Counted from the stretch's first letter, positions 8,042-15,858 are shown. The stretch is DNA of 34,260 bases from DATHWB01 sp035544575 (GCA_035544575.1 DATKEC010000058.1:1-34260), one strand, 5' to 3'. Made by a program: numbers and translations. The notes: generated by a model not told the origin, from the sequence alone.

Positions 8042-8452
8042 GTGACCATCGGCACCCAGGCACCGAAGAAACCCCGCAGTCGGGCGCTCCGGGCGATCTA
8101 CTTCGTGCTCGGTCTGATCTGTGTGGGAATGGCCTACCTGAGTTTCCTGCCGGGCATCCCCACATTCGACTTCGTCTTCCTCGCCGCCTTCTTCTTTGCC
8201 CGGTCCTCAGACCGTTTCCACGATTGGCTCGTCAACCACCGGGTGTTCGGACGCATCATCAACGGCTACCGGGGCGGCCTCACCGTGCGGATGAAGATCG
8301 CGGCAACGCTCGGCATCATGGCCTCGCTGTCGTTCAGCGGGTTCGTGCTGGTCAGCAACCAGGTGGTGCGCACGATCCTCGGCATCGTCGGGATCTACGC
8401 GATCTGGTTCGTTTGGAGTCGCCCCCGCAAAGTGGCCGAGGTTCCCACCTGA
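8042..8452 (+). CDS. DUF454 (YbaN-like) inner-membrane protein
   Basis: This is a 136-residue DUF454 protein. It has a positively charged N terminus and a helix at about 18-38. The signature stretch LPGIPTFDFVFLAAFFFARSS is followed by RFHDWLVNHRVFGRII (about 56-72). Two more helices then come at about 86-103 and 107-124. The family is widespread, small and integral to the membrane, with no settled function. The GTG at 8042 is the only start near the N-terminal boundary. It follows the esterase by 76 bases on the same strand with no obvious promoter, so the two may be co-transcribed. Confidence 0.88.
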   Translation: MTIGTQAPKKPRSRALRAIYFVLGLICVGMAYLSFLPGIPTFDFVFLAAFFFARSSDRFHDWLVNHRVFGRIINGYRGGLTVRMKIAATLGIMASLSFSGFVLVSNQVVRTILGIVGIYAIWFVWSRPRKVAEVPT

Positions 8453-8475
8453 GATCGGGCCTCCGCCCACGACGC

Positions 8476-8502
8476 TACCTTTTGCCGTGCCGGCCGAGAG
8501 GA
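8476..8502 (+). promoter_or_regulatory. fbaA -10 hexamer and ribosome binding site
   Basis: TACCTT (8476-8481) would start transcription near 8488, giving a leader of about 22 nt that holds GAGAGGAG just before the ATG at 8510. This is the leadered arrangement, unlike the leaderless genes nearby. The ribosome site is strong, as fits a highly expressed glycolytic gene. Confidence 0.4.
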
Positions 8503-8509
8503 GTCGCCC

Positions 8510-9538
8510 ATGCCCATCGCAACACCCGAGACTTACCGCGCCATGCTCGACCGGGCACGCCAGGAACAGTTCGCCTTTCCTGCGATCAACGTCACTTCGA
8601 GTGAGACCCTTCACGCCGCGCTCAACGGGTTCGCCGAGGCCGAATCCGATGGAATCATCCAGGTTTCGACCGGCGGGGCCGAGTTCCTCTCCGGCCTTCA
8701 CAACAAGAACATGCCTCTCGGAGCCTCGGCGTTGGCGGAGTTCGCGGCGGTGGTCGCGGGGGCCTACCCGACGAACATCGCCCTCCACACCGACCATTGT
8801 CCGCCGGAGAAGGTGGACTCCTACATCCGTCCCTTGTTGGCGATGTCGCGGCAACGCCGTGAGCGAGGCTTGGGACCGCTCTTCCAGAGCCACATGCTGG
8901 ACGCCTCGGAGTTGGCGCTGGAAGAGAACCTGGCGCTGGCTTCCGAACTCCTCGACGAGTGCGCGGCTCTCGACGTGATTCTCGAGATCGAGATCGGCAT
9001 CGTCGGCGGCGTCGAGGACGCGGTCGACAACGAGGATGTCGATCGCGCCAAGCTCTACACCTCGCCCGAGGACATGGTGCGCACTGCCGAAGTGCTGGGG
9101 ACGGGCGACCGCGGCCGCTACCTCCTGGCCGCGGTCTTCGGAAACGTCCACGGCGTCTACAAGCCCGGAGCCGTCCAACTTCGGCCCTCCATCCTGGCTG
9201 ACGGTCAGGCCGCCACCGAGGAGCGCTTCGGCTCCGACGGCCGCCACGACCTCGTCTTCCATGGAGGAAGCGGATCGACGCTCGATGAGGTCCACGAGAC
9301 GCTCGGCTACGGCGTGATCAAGATGAACATCGACACCGACTGCCAGTACGCCTTCACGCGCCCGATCGCCGACCACATGTTCACGAACTATGCCGGCGTG
9401 CTGAAGATCGACGGCGACGTCGGGGACAAGAAGACCTACGATCCGCGCTCGTATCTCAAGAAGGCGGAGGCCTCGATGGCCGCACGAGTCGCTCAAGCGT
9501 GCACGGACCTCCGCTCTGCCGGCCACACGATCGGCTGA
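8510..9538 (+). CDS. fbaA: fructose-bisphosphate aldolase, class II
   Basis: This zinc-dependent aldolase splits fructose-1,6-bisphosphate into dihydroxyacetone phosphate and glyceraldehyde-3-phosphate in glycolysis and gluconeogenesis. The 342 residues match the class IIA length. LHTDHCPPEK contains D95 and H96, the counterparts of the catalytic Asp and a zinc ligand of the E. coli enzyme. EIEIGIVGGVEDAVDN is the conserved central segment, FGNVHGVYKPGAVQL carries the second zinc histidine, and LVFHGGSGST the phosphate loop with the third. VIKMNIDTDCQYAF follows. The ATG at 8510 has GAGAGGAG at a good distance. NhaA follows 9 bases after the stop and may be read through from this strong promoter. 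Identification is very secure. Confidence 0.96.
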   Translation: MPIATPETYRAMLDRARQEQFAFPAINVTSSETLHAALNGFAEAESDGIIQVSTGGAEFLSGLHNKNMPLGASALAEFAAVVAGAYPTNIALHTDHCPPEKVDSYIRPLLAMSRQRRERGLGPLFQSHMLDASELALEENLALASELLDECAALDVILEIEIGIVGGVEDAVDNEDVDRAKLYTSPEDMVRTAEVLGTGDRGRYLLAAVFGNVHGVYKPGAVQLRPSILADGQAATEERFGSDGRHDLVFHGGSGSTLDEVHETLGYGVIKMNIDTDCQYAFTRPIADHMFTNYAGVLKIDGDVGDKKTYDPRSYLKKAEASMAARVAQACTDLRSAGHTIG

Positions 9539-9547
9539 GCCCGCCAC

Positions 9548-10957
9548 ATGGCAGACGAACCAGAAATCATCCACCGCACGTGGATCAATTCGGACCGGTT
9601 CGTTCCTGCGACATTCGTGACCCCGGTTCGCCGCTTCATGAACCTGGGTGCGGCCTCAGGTGTGCTCATGTTGTTGGCGGCGATCACGGCGTTGGTCTGG
9701 GCCAACTCCTCGGCTCATGAGGTCTATGACAGCCTGCTGCACACCGAATTCATCCTGGAGTTGGGACCGTTCGGACTCGAACAGACGCTCGGTCATCTGA
9801 TCAACGACGGGTTGATGGCGCTGTTCTTCTTCTTCGTCGGGCTCGAGATCAAACGCGAACTGGTGCTGGGCGAGTTGCGCAATCCCAAGGACGCGGCGCT
9901 GCCGGTGCTGGCCGCCGTAGGTGGGATGATCGTCCCGGCCCTGATCTATGTCGCGTTCACCGCCGGGAACCCCGAGGCGATGCGGGGCTGGGCGGTTCCC
10001 ATCGCGACGGACATCGCATTCGCTCTCGCAGTCCTGTCACTGCTCGGACGACGCGTGCCACCCGCGGCCAAGCTGTTCCTGCTGGCGCTGGCGATCGTCG
10101 ACGACCTCGGTGGCATCCTCGTGATCGCCCTCTTCTTCACCAGCGAACTGGACATGGTGGCGATCGGGCTGGCGGCGGCGGGCCTGATCATCGTTTGGTT
10201 CCTCACCCGGGTGGGGGTGAGAAGCGAGGTGATCTACATCCCGCTCGGCTTCCTGATCTGGTATTTCTTCCTGCAGTCAGGCGTCCATGCCACGTTGGCC
10301 GGAGTCGCTCTCGGGTTCCTCACCCCCGCCCGGCCCATGTACGCCGTGCGGGAGTTCGATGCCCGAGCACGGCGGATTCTCGACCGTTTCCCCGGGGCGG
10401 CCGAGTCCCACTCCGACCGCGAACGGGCCGACCACGAGGCACTGCTCATGGCCCAGGTCTCCCGAGAGGCGGTCGCCCCGCTCAACCGGTGGGAGCATGC
10501 GTTGGCGCCGTGGGTGTCCTTCTTGGTCGTACCCCTCTTCGCGCTGGCCAACGCCGGCGTTCGATTCGAGGGAGCCATCACCGATCGACTCTTTTCGAAC
10601 GTGGCGTTTGGAGTCGGCTTCGGATTGGTCTTCGGAAAGATTCTCGGAATCATGACGTTCAGCTGGCTGGCGGTACGCCTCCGGATCAGCCGTCTTCCGG
10701 TCGGAGTCGACTGGCGTCACATGCTGGGTGTCGCCGCCACCGCCGGAATCGGCTTCACCGTGGCGTTGTTCATCACCGCACTCGCCTATTCCGATCCGAT
10801 CCTGACCGACCAGGCCAAGGTGGGAATCTTCACCGGGTCGTTGGTGGCCGGGGTGATCGGTGTCTCGGTGTTCCGGTGGGGAGGACGACGCACAGTGGCG
10901 CAGACCGAACCCGGTCGCGATGATCCTGGGGTCCGCGAGAAGGCGAGGTTGCCGTGA
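9548..10957 (+). CDS. nhaA: Na+/H+ antiporter NhaA
   Basis: NhaA exchanges protons for cytosolic sodium and controls pH and salt tolerance. This copy has 469 residues, longer than the E. coli protein of about 388 because both ends carry soluble extensions and a charged loop is expanded (about 275-310). The cation-binding pair D185-D186 lies in LAIVDDLGG, the hallmark of the family. Other recognisable segments are GLMALFFFFVGLEIKREL, PIATDIAFALAVLSLLG and the C-terminal GVDWRHMLGVAATAGIGFTVALFI. The ATG at 9548 lies 9 bases after fbaA. The stop overlaps a small zinc-ribbon gene (GTGA), so the two are translationally coupled. Confidence 0.95.
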   Translation: MADEPEIIHRTWINSDRFVPATFVTPVRRFMNLGAASGVLMLLAAITALVWANSSAHEVYDSLLHTEFILELGPFGLEQTLGHLINDGLMALFFFFVGLEIKRELVLGELRNPKDAALPVLAAVGGMIVPALIYVAFTAGNPEAMRGWAVPIATDIAFALAVLSLLGRRVPPAAKLFLLALAIVDDLGGILVIALFFTSELDMVAIGLAAAGLIIVWFLTRVGVRSEVIYIPLGFLIWYFFLQSGVHATLAGVALGFLTPARPMYAVREFDARARRILDRFPGAAESHSDRERADHEALLMAQVSREAVAPLNRWEHALAPWVSFLVVPLFALANAGVRFEGAITDRLFSNVAFGVGFGLVFGKILGIMTFSWLAVRLRISRLPVGVDWRHMLGVAATAGIGFTVALFITALAYSDPILTDQAKVGIFTGSLVAGVIGVSVFRWGGRRTVAQTEPGRDDPGVREKARLP

Positions 10958-11130
10958 GACCACCCGAGAAGATCACGTGCATCGACTGTCTAGGCGAGGC
11001 CTGGCTCATCTCGTTCCTGCCCCCAGAAGGTGATCCCGATCCCGAACCCGGGACGGCGTTCGCCTATCGGTGCGCTGACTGCGCCGAGCGTTTCGATGTC
11101 GTGATGGAAGATCCCCTCCACGACGATTGA
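10954..11130 (+). CDS. small zinc-ribbon-like protein (58 aa)
   Basis: A short frame starts at a GTG that overlaps the nhaA stop (GTGA, 10954-10957) and ends at 11130, just before a strong hairpin. The product holds two CxxC pairs, C9-x2-C12 and C40-x2-C43, which would bind one zinc ion with a 27-residue knuckle between them. The middle is rich in Pro, Asp and Glu (PPEGDPDPEPG). The tail is acidic. The paired cysteines, the overlap with nhaA and the terminator straight after its stop all argue that it is real. No named family is recognised. It could be an RNA- or protein-binding accessory factor, but no link to sodium transport can be shown from sequence. Confidence 0.7.
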   Translation: MRPPEKITCIDCLGEAWLISFLPPEGDPDPEPGTAFAYRCADCAERFDVVMEDPLHDD

Positions 11131-11142
11131 CCCGAAAATGCG

Positions 11143-11175
11143 AAGAGCCCCCGACCTGGCTGGTGGGGGGCTCTT
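11143..11175. terminator. strong stem-loop after the nhaA operon
   Basis: AAGAGCCCCC (11143-11152) pairs perfectly with GGGGGCTCTT (11166-11175) across a 13-nt loop. The symmetric A-rich and T-rich ends of the stem would let it work on both strands, between convergent operons. It begins 12 nt after the zinc-ribbon stop codon. Confidence 0.75.
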
Positions 11176-11186
11176 GACGTGTTCGG

Positions 11187-11225
11187 GGGGAACGGGATCT
11201 GAGGAGGACCAATTGGACGTTCCCC
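11187..11225. terminator. second stem-loop in the same convergent gap
   Basis: GGGGAACG (11187-11194) pairs with CGTTCCCC (11218-11225). The long loop contains a small CCAATTGG palindrome. It lies 23 bases beyond the stop of the opposing operon and may terminate that transcript. Confidence 0.35.
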
Positions 11226-11248
11226 GCCGACCGTCGGCACTGCTGTTC

Positions 11249-11446
11249 TCAGGCAGCAGGTCGCACGTCGGCATCACCTTCGGGGCTGGTGACCCCCATC
11301 AGGTGATGGCCGAGCGAGACCAGTGAGGTTCCGACCCGATATCGAACCGGCTGGCGGATTACGACCTCGTCGACCTGGCCGTGATCGATCCGTTGGGCGT
11401 CGAGCACGCGTCGCGCCCGCACATATCCCTCGTAGTACTGGTTCAT
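11249..11446 (-). CDS. small hypothetical protein coupled to the ArsR-type regulator (65 aa)
   Basis: This 65-residue frame begins at an ATG that overlaps the stop of the upstream regulator (ATGA at 11446-11443), a layout this genome uses for genuine operon partners. The product opens with a Tyr/Arg-rich stretch (MNQYYEGYVRARRVLDAQR) and has a central amphipathic part (VDEVVIRQPVRYRVGTSLVS). It lacks cysteines and membrane helices. I recognise no family. It may be a small co-regulator or ligand sensor for its neighbour, but that is a guess from position only. The gene ends 23 bases before the stem-loop at 11187-11225. A chance frame is possible given the high GC content. Confidence 0.5.
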   Translation of the reverse strand: MNQYYEGYVRARRVLDAQRIDHGQVDEVVIRQPVRYRVGTSLVSLGHHLMGVTSPEGDADVRPAA

Positions 11447-12564
11447 GGGCGTGCTCCTTCTTCGGTGATGGTCACTTCGAGATACTTCTGAAGTTGGGTT
11501 TCGGCATCCGTGAACGCCGCGTGGCGTAGCTGGTAGCTGTTGACACCGTCGTCGTTCTTTCCGAACACCACCCGGATGAGACCGGCGGATCGGAGGATCC
11601 CCATGTGGTGGAACACCGTGGACTTGGCAAGTCCGAGCACTTCGGTGAGCTCACCGAGCGTCGAGCCTCCGTCGGCGACCTCCCGGAGGATCCGCAGGCG
11701 CTTGTCGTCACCCAGAGCCTTGTGAAAGCGAACGAGCCAGCCGGGTGCCGCATCGGGATCCTGGTCGAGGTGTTCGTCGGCTACCGCGAACGCAACGACG
11801 ATGGAGTCGCCGAAGTCCGTGAGGAGGGTCCACGGCCGGAGCGTGATGGTTGGTACCAACACGAGCTGGCGGGTTCCGAGGGGAATCTCATAGGAGATGC
11901 CGTTGGTGATCCGCTCGATCAGAGCATGCGGGTCGAGGCTGGCCGACAGCATGCGGGCGCTTTCGGCCGAGGCGACGATCGCCCGACCCCAGGTTTCGAG
12001 ATGCGGGCCATAGGCGCTCGCCATGACAGAGCCAAGCACCCTGGCGACGGCGGGCCCCATGTCTGCGACGGGGACCAGCATCGCAGCACTCACGCACGCC
12101 TGGGCATGGGCCTTGACCGACGGCAGTACTGCTGCCAGCGCCTCGGGATCACGGGTGGCAATGGCTGTCTCGATCGTGTCGGGATCGGCGGACCAGGCGA
12201 GTTCGATGAGAAGTTCGGCGGCGATGTCATCCTCTGTCGAGGAAAGCCAGGCGAGGAGGCTCTCGTCGTCACCGATCGGGGCCCGGGCAGCCACGTAGGT
12301 GAGGAGAGTCGCCCACATGGATCCCTGGTCGAGTCCGGTGGCCTCCATCTCGGCGATCGTGTCCGCAGGTATCGCCTTTCGGAAGTTCTCGAAGAACTTC
12401 TTGCCGACCTCGTGATCCTTGGCCCTGTCGTCACCGCCGAAGGCGGACCACAGAGCGAGCATGACATCGAAGACCGATTCGGAACGGGCGACGACTTCGA
12501 AACGAGACGGTCGGTCGCTTCCGTCGAGCCGGAGCTGGAAGTCCTTCGGTTCCGGGGGGGTCAC
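11443..12564 (-). CDS. ArsR-type winged-helix regulator with long N-terminal domain
   Basis: This 373-residue protein has its DNA-binding domain in the last third. FHKALGDDKRLRILREVADGG leads into the helix-turn-helix STLGELTEVLGLAKSTVFHHM and the wing GILRSAGLIRVV, as in ArsR/SmtB proteins. The first 250 residues are mostly helical with no membrane segment, and probably sense a ligand or mediate dimerisation. No metal-binding cysteine pair is visible, so a metal signal is unlikely. The frame is open to 12888, but I chose the GTG at 12564. It has AGAGGAA six bases upstream, and the ATG at 12630 falls inside the predicted -10 box. Two copies of GTTCGA-N6-TCGAAC flank the promoter, which suggests autoregulation and joint control of the divergent oxidoreductase. 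Confidence 0.85.
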   Translation of the reverse strand: MTPPEPKDFQLRLDGSDRPSRFEVVARSESVFDVMLALWSAFGGDDRAKDHEVGKKFFENFRKAIPADTIAEMEATGLDQGSMWATLLTYVAARAPIGDDESLLAWLSSTEDDIAAELLIELAWSADPDTIETAIATRDPEALAAVLPSVKAHAQACVSAAMLVPVADMGPAVARVLGSVMASAYGPHLETWGRAIVASAESARMLSASLDPHALIERITNGISYEIPLGTRQLVLVPTITLRPWTLLTDFGDSIVVAFAVADEHLDQDPDAAPGWLVRFHKALGDDKRLRILREVADGGSTLGELTEVLGLAKSTVFHHMGILRSAGLIRVVFGKNDDGVNSYQLRHAAFTDAETQLQKYLEVTITEEGARP

Positions 12565-12590
12565 TTGATGTTCCTCTGCGTGTCGGTCGT

Positions 12591-12612
12591 GCGTTCGATG
12601 TTTATCGAACGC
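12591..12612. promoter_or_regulatory. operator 1: GCGTTCGA-N6-TCGAACGC
   Basis: This is a perfect dyad with 8-base arms, just downstream of the predicted start of the ArsR-type regulator message. Its inner GTTCGA-N6-TCGAAC (12593-12610) is repeated exactly in operator 2, 80 bases away. Binding by the regulator is inferred. Confidence 0.65.
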
Positions 12613-12628
12613 TTCGAGATCTGTCTGC

Positions 12629-12657
12629 ATTATGACCCGGATCCACATCGGTGTCAA
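12629..12657 (-). promoter_or_regulatory. promoter of the ArsR-type regulator (TTGACA-17-CATAAT)
   Basis: On the minus strand a perfect -35 TTGACA (12657-12652) and a near-perfect -10 CATAAT (12634-12629) lie 17 nt apart. Transcription would begin near 12622, leaving a leader of nearly 60 nt with operator 1 and the ribosome site. This is the best vegetative-type promoter in the window. Confidence 0.7.
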
Positions 12658-12672
12658 CAAGTTGGTCGCACC

Positions 12673-12690
12673 GTTCGAGATTCTTCGAAC
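12673..12690. promoter_or_regulatory. operator 2: GTTCGA-N6-TCGAAC
   Basis: This dyad has the same arms and the same 6-base spacing as operator 1. It lies upstream of the regulator's -35 and 56 bases before the divergent oxidoreductase start. The two sites bracket the promoter, as in repression by looping or by paired dimers. Confidence 0.65.
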
Positions 12691-12745
12691 CAGATGGATC
12701 TCGCCGAACCCGGCCGGCGGCGATCGGTGGGCCACAATGGCGCCG

Positions 12746-14164
12746 ATGGAACGCCACGACGCGGTCGTTGTCGGATCGGGACCCAACGGTCTGGCCGCAG
12801 CCATAACCCTGGCTGATGCCGGGCGCTCGGTGCTGGTGATCGAACGGGCCGAGGAGATCGGCGGGGGCGCCCGAACCATGGAGCTCACTGTTCCCGGCGT
12901 CCGTCACGACATGTGCTCGACCGCTCATCCGATGGCGGTGCTCTCGCCGTACTTCGAGACACTGCCGCTCGCCGAACATGGTCTGGCCTGGAGTCATGCC
13001 GAGATCCCCCTCGTCCACGCGCTCTCCCCCGGGGTGGCGGTGGCACTGGCCCGTGACCTCGACGAAGCGGTCGACGAACTGGGACAAGACGGGCCGGCCT
13101 ACCGGGCGGTGATGGGCCCCCTGGTGCGGGATTGGCCAAGGCTCCGAGAGGCGATCCTCGGACCCATCCCCCGCATCCCGCGTCACCCGATCCCTTTCGC
13201 CCGCTTCGGTCTCAGAGCGATGGCTCCCGCCGTCCTGGCGGCGAGACGTTTCGAGACGGAGTCGGCCCAGGCGCTGTTCGCCGGCTGCGCCGCCCACGCC
13301 TTCCTCCCCCTCACCCGTCCATTCACGGCTTCCTTCGGCTGGCTCCTCATGGCCACCGCCCACCTGGCCGGCTGGCCAGTCGCCCGTGGCGGAAGCGCCT
13401 CGTTGGCCGAGGCGCTCGCCTCCTATGCCCGCAGCCGCGGCGTGGAGTTCCAGACCGACACGGAGGTGGGGAACCTGGACGAGTTGGGACCGCGCGATCT
13501 CACGCTTCTCGATGTGACCCCCAACCAGTTCGCCCGGATGGCCCCGGACCTTCCGGCGGGATACCTGCGCCGCGCCACCAGCTTCGTTCGAGGCCCCGGA
13601 GCGTTCAAGTTCGATGCGGTGACGAGCGGGCCGATTCCATGGCTCGATCCCAAGCTGGCCAGGGCGGGCACGGTGCACCTCGACGGCACGCTCGAGGCGA
13701 TCAGGCGTGCCGAAGACGACTCGTTCAACGGGCTCGAGCCCGACCGGCCATTCATCCTCGTGGTACAGGCAACCGGTTTCGACCCGACCCGTGCGCCGGC
13801 CGGCCAGCACACGGTCTGGGCGTACGCCCACGTACCGAACGGGTCGCGGCGTGACCTTCGCCAGTACATCATCGAACGCATCGAAGAGCACGCCCCCGGC
13901 TTTCGTGACACGATCCAGCAGGTGCACGTCACCAACCCGGCGGCCCTCGAAGCCCACAACCCGAATTATCAGGGTGGGGACATCTCCGGCGGCGCCCACA
14001 CGTTCCGCCAGCTCGTGTTCCGGCCATTTCCCCAGTGGAACCCATACTCCACCCCGCTCCCGGGAGTCTTCTTGTGCTCTTCGTCCACCCCGCCCGGGGC
14101 GGGCACGCACGGCATGTGCGGACATTTGGCGGCCCAGGCGGCGCTGGCATGGACCGCGAGCTGA
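12746..14164 (+). CDS. FAD-dependent oxidoreductase, phytoene desaturase/PYROXD2-like
   Basis: This 472-residue flavoprotein begins with a Rossmann motif, VVVGSGPNGLAAAITLADAG, and continues with VLVIERAEEIGGGART, the pattern of CrtI-type desaturases and their relatives. Near the C terminus, PLPGVFLCSSSTPPGAGTHGM is the family's second FAD contact. The members closest in style are the PYROXD2-like oxidoreductases rather than true carotenoid desaturases. No phytoene synthase or other carotenoid gene lies nearby, so a role in carotenoid synthesis is not supported. I chose the ATG at 12746 because CACAAT ends 7 nt upstream; an ATG at 12737 is an alternative three codons earlier. The gene overlaps the GNAT gene by 16 bases and faces the ArsR-type regulator with shared operators. 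Confidence 0.87.
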   Translation: MERHDAVVVGSGPNGLAAAITLADAGRSVLVIERAEEIGGGARTMELTVPGVRHDMCSTAHPMAVLSPYFETLPLAEHGLAWSHAEIPLVHALSPGVAVALARDLDEAVDELGQDGPAYRAVMGPLVRDWPRLREAILGPIPRIPRHPIPFARFGLRAMAPAVLAARRFETESAQALFAGCAAHAFLPLTRPFTASFGWLLMATAHLAGWPVARGGSASLAEALASYARSRGVEFQTDTEVGNLDELGPRDLTLLDVTPNQFARMAPDLPAGYLRRATSFVRGPGAFKFDAVTSGPIPWLDPKLARAGTVHLDGTLEAIRRAEDDSFNGLEPDRPFILVVQATGFDPTRAPAGQHTVWAYAHVPNGSRRDLRQYIIERIEEHAPGFRDTIQQVHVTNPAALEAHNPNYQGGDISGGAHTFRQLVFRPFPQWNPYSTPLPGVFLCSSSTPPGAGTHGMCGHLAAQAALAWTAS

Positions 14165-14868
14165 TCCTCGACCTCGAACAGAGGTCTGTGCGCGCCATGC
14201 CAGCCGTCGAAACGGTTCGAATCGGCCGGTGGCTGCTGCTGGTGGGGCGGGGCGAAGTCAGCCGCCTCAACTCGTGTGTCACCTTCGGGGAGAGCCCGCG
14301 GCGGTCGATGTTCGAGCGGATCGAGGCGGTGGAGAGCCGTTACGTGACCCGGGGGCGGGACCCCAAGTTCCGGTTGACACGTCTCGACGCCCATCTCGAT
14401 GGCCGCCTCGAAACCCGGGGGTACGACCGCGGACCGGAGGTCATCATGATGACGGGGCCGGTCGGCGGGCGGACCGACGGAACCGTGGCCGTCGCGGCAG
14501 GAACGGGGCCCACCTGGCTCGACCGTTATGCCGCCTGGGGCTGCCACGGCGAGCTGCGTACCGCCGAGATCGGCGAGTCCCTCGGATCCCTCGCCCTCGA
14601 CATGGGAGCGTTCATGAGCCCTGCCGCCATCGGCGTGGCGGTGCTGGACGGGCCCTGGGTGGGTCTGTTCGACATCATCACCGACCCTGCCCTGCGCCGC
14701 AGCGGCCACGGCCGGCGCATGACGGAGACGATGCTGGCGTGGGCGGCGGAGAGAGGTGCGGAGCACTCGTACCTGCAGGTGGTGGCGACGAACCATCCGG
14801 CGATTGCCATGTACGACTCGCTCGGCTTCACCGAGGTGTACCGCTACTGGTACCGCACCGAATTCTGA
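14149..14868 (+). CDS. GNAT-family N-acetyltransferase
   Basis: This 239-residue protein has two parts. The first 100 residues (W.LLVGRGEVSRLNSCV and the following helices) form a substrate or degenerate GNAT-like module. The last 120 form an acetyl-CoA-binding GNAT domain. The domain shows DIITDPALRRSGHGRRMTETML, the R/Q-x-x-G-x-G/A pyrophosphate loop of motif A, followed by YLQVVATNHPAIAMYDSLGFTEVYRYWYR, motif B with the usual N-A-Y-GF pattern. It should transfer an acetyl group to an amine, but the acceptor is unknown. The ATG at 14149 overlaps the oxidoreductase gene by 16 bases, so it is co-translated with it. The frame is open further upstream inside that gene, which I do not take as coding. 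Confidence 0.88.
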   Translation: MDRELILDLEQRSVRAMPAVETVRIGRWLLLVGRGEVSRLNSCVTFGESPRRSMFERIEAVESRYVTRGRDPKFRLTRLDAHLDGRLETRGYDRGPEVIMMTGPVGGRTDGTVAVAAGTGPTWLDRYAAWGCHGELRTAEIGESLGSLALDMGAFMSPAAIGVAVLDGPWVGLFDIITDPALRRSGHGRRMTETMLAWAAERGAEHSYLQVVATNHPAIAMYDSLGFTEVYRYWYRTEF

Positions 14869-14887
14869 CCGAGGGTCCGGGACTCTG

Positions 14888-15751
14888 TCAGGCGACGGGC
14901 AGATCCCGTTCCAGGAGCGACTCGAAGCCGAGTTCCCGACAGAGCGGCTCGAACTCGTCCATGGGGACACCCCGCCAGCGCAGGTCGTCGAGTTCCTGGG
15001 GCAGCGCCACGTCGGTACGCAGGGTCGTCAGCGTTCGAAACAGTCTGGCTTCGTCCCGGCGCGCGGCCAGCGTCGCCGCCAACTTCGCCGCCCCCCGCAC
15101 GGTCACCGTCCACTGGGACGGGTCATCAGGAATCGACTCGAGATGGTCGTACTCGTAGAGCACCACCGACGTCGACTTGGCACCCCAACCCGGTAGCCCC
15201 GGCACGCCGTCGGCGGTGTCACCGACCAATGCCAGATAGTCGGGAATGGAATGCGGGTAGATGCCGAACTTCTCCCGCACGTCCTCCTCGGTGTACCGCT
15301 TCGCCTCCCGCCGATTGAACGTGACCACCTGACTGCCGTCGACACACTGCATCAGATCCTTGTCAGGACTCAGGATCACCACCTGTTCGACATCGTTCTT
15401 CCAGCGCTGCGCCGCAGTGGCGAGGGCGTCGTCGGCTTCGAACTCGATCATCCCCCACACCGTCACGCCGAGCGCCCGGAGCGCACGTTCGGCGAGCGGG
15501 AACTGAGCCCAGAGATCTGGTTCGATACCCTCCCCGGTCTTGTATCCGGCGTAGAGGTCGTTGCGGAACGACTCGATGACCGTGTCGGTCGCAACTCCGA
15601 GATGGGTCACGCCCCCGTCGATCAGGAGAGCCAGCGTCGAGTCGATGATTCCCCGGACCGCCCCCACCTCCCGACCGTCCGGCGCGGTTCGCGGGGGTGG
15701 CCCGTAGTAGGAGCGGAAGAGTTCGTAGGTCCCGTCGAGAAGATGCAGCAT
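14888..15751 (-). CDS. 5'-3' exonuclease (PIN/FEN domain)
   Basis: This 287-residue nuclease resembles the 5'-3' exonuclease domain of DNA polymerase I but stands alone. Acidic metal-binding residues appear in order: D6 in LLDGTYELF, then the cluster in IEFEADDALA (about 108-117), SPDKDLMQCVD, and GDTADGVPGLPGWGAKS, which is both the last metal site and the helix-three-turn-helix DNA clamp. The flexible arch has FRNDLYAGYKTGEG. It would remove RNA primers or flaps. The frame is open 51 codons further upstream, but the ATG at 15751 begins exactly at the domain and the extra part runs into the divergent gene's promoter. The GNAT gene converges on it 19 bases away. Confidence 0.9.
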   Translation of the reverse strand: MLHLLDGTYELFRSYYGPPPRTAPDGREVGAVRGIIDSTLALLIDGGVTHLGVATDTVIESFRNDLYAGYKTGEGIEPDLWAQFPLAERALRALGVTVWGMIEFEADDALATAAQRWKNDVEQVVILSPDKDLMQCVDGSQVVTFNRREAKRYTEEDVREKFGIYPHSIPDYLALVGDTADGVPGLPGWGAKSTSVVLYEYDHLESIPDDPSQWTVTVRGAAKLAATLAARRDEARLFRTLTTLRTDVALPQELDDLRWRGVPMDEFEPLCRELGFESLLERDLPVA

Positions 15752-15858
15752 CCGCCGGCCATTCTCGCCGATCGAGAGACGCTTGGCACGCCCACTGCGA
15801 TGGTTGCGCGCTGGTCGTTGCGAGCGGGGACCACGTGGGCCGAAATCCGCATCATCGG

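Noticed and set aside
8207..9574. A 455-codon minus-strand frame opposite the aldolase gene.
   Set aside because: The aldolase on the other strand is unmistakable, and the antisense product has the low-complexity composition of a shadow frame.
12565..12630. An upstream ATG at 12630 as the start of the ArsR-type regulator.
   Set aside because: It lies in the predicted -10 hexamer and lacks a ribosome site, whereas the GTG at 12564 has AGAGGAA six bases upstream.
12602..14125. A 507-codon minus-strand frame opposite the FAD oxidoreductase.
   Set aside because: It is a third-position GC shadow with no domain motifs, while the plus strand encodes a clear flavoprotein.
12746..14164. The oxidoreductase as a carotenoid phytoene desaturase.
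   Set aside because: No carotenoid genes are nearby, and the C-terminal motif fits the PYROXD2-like branch as well or better.
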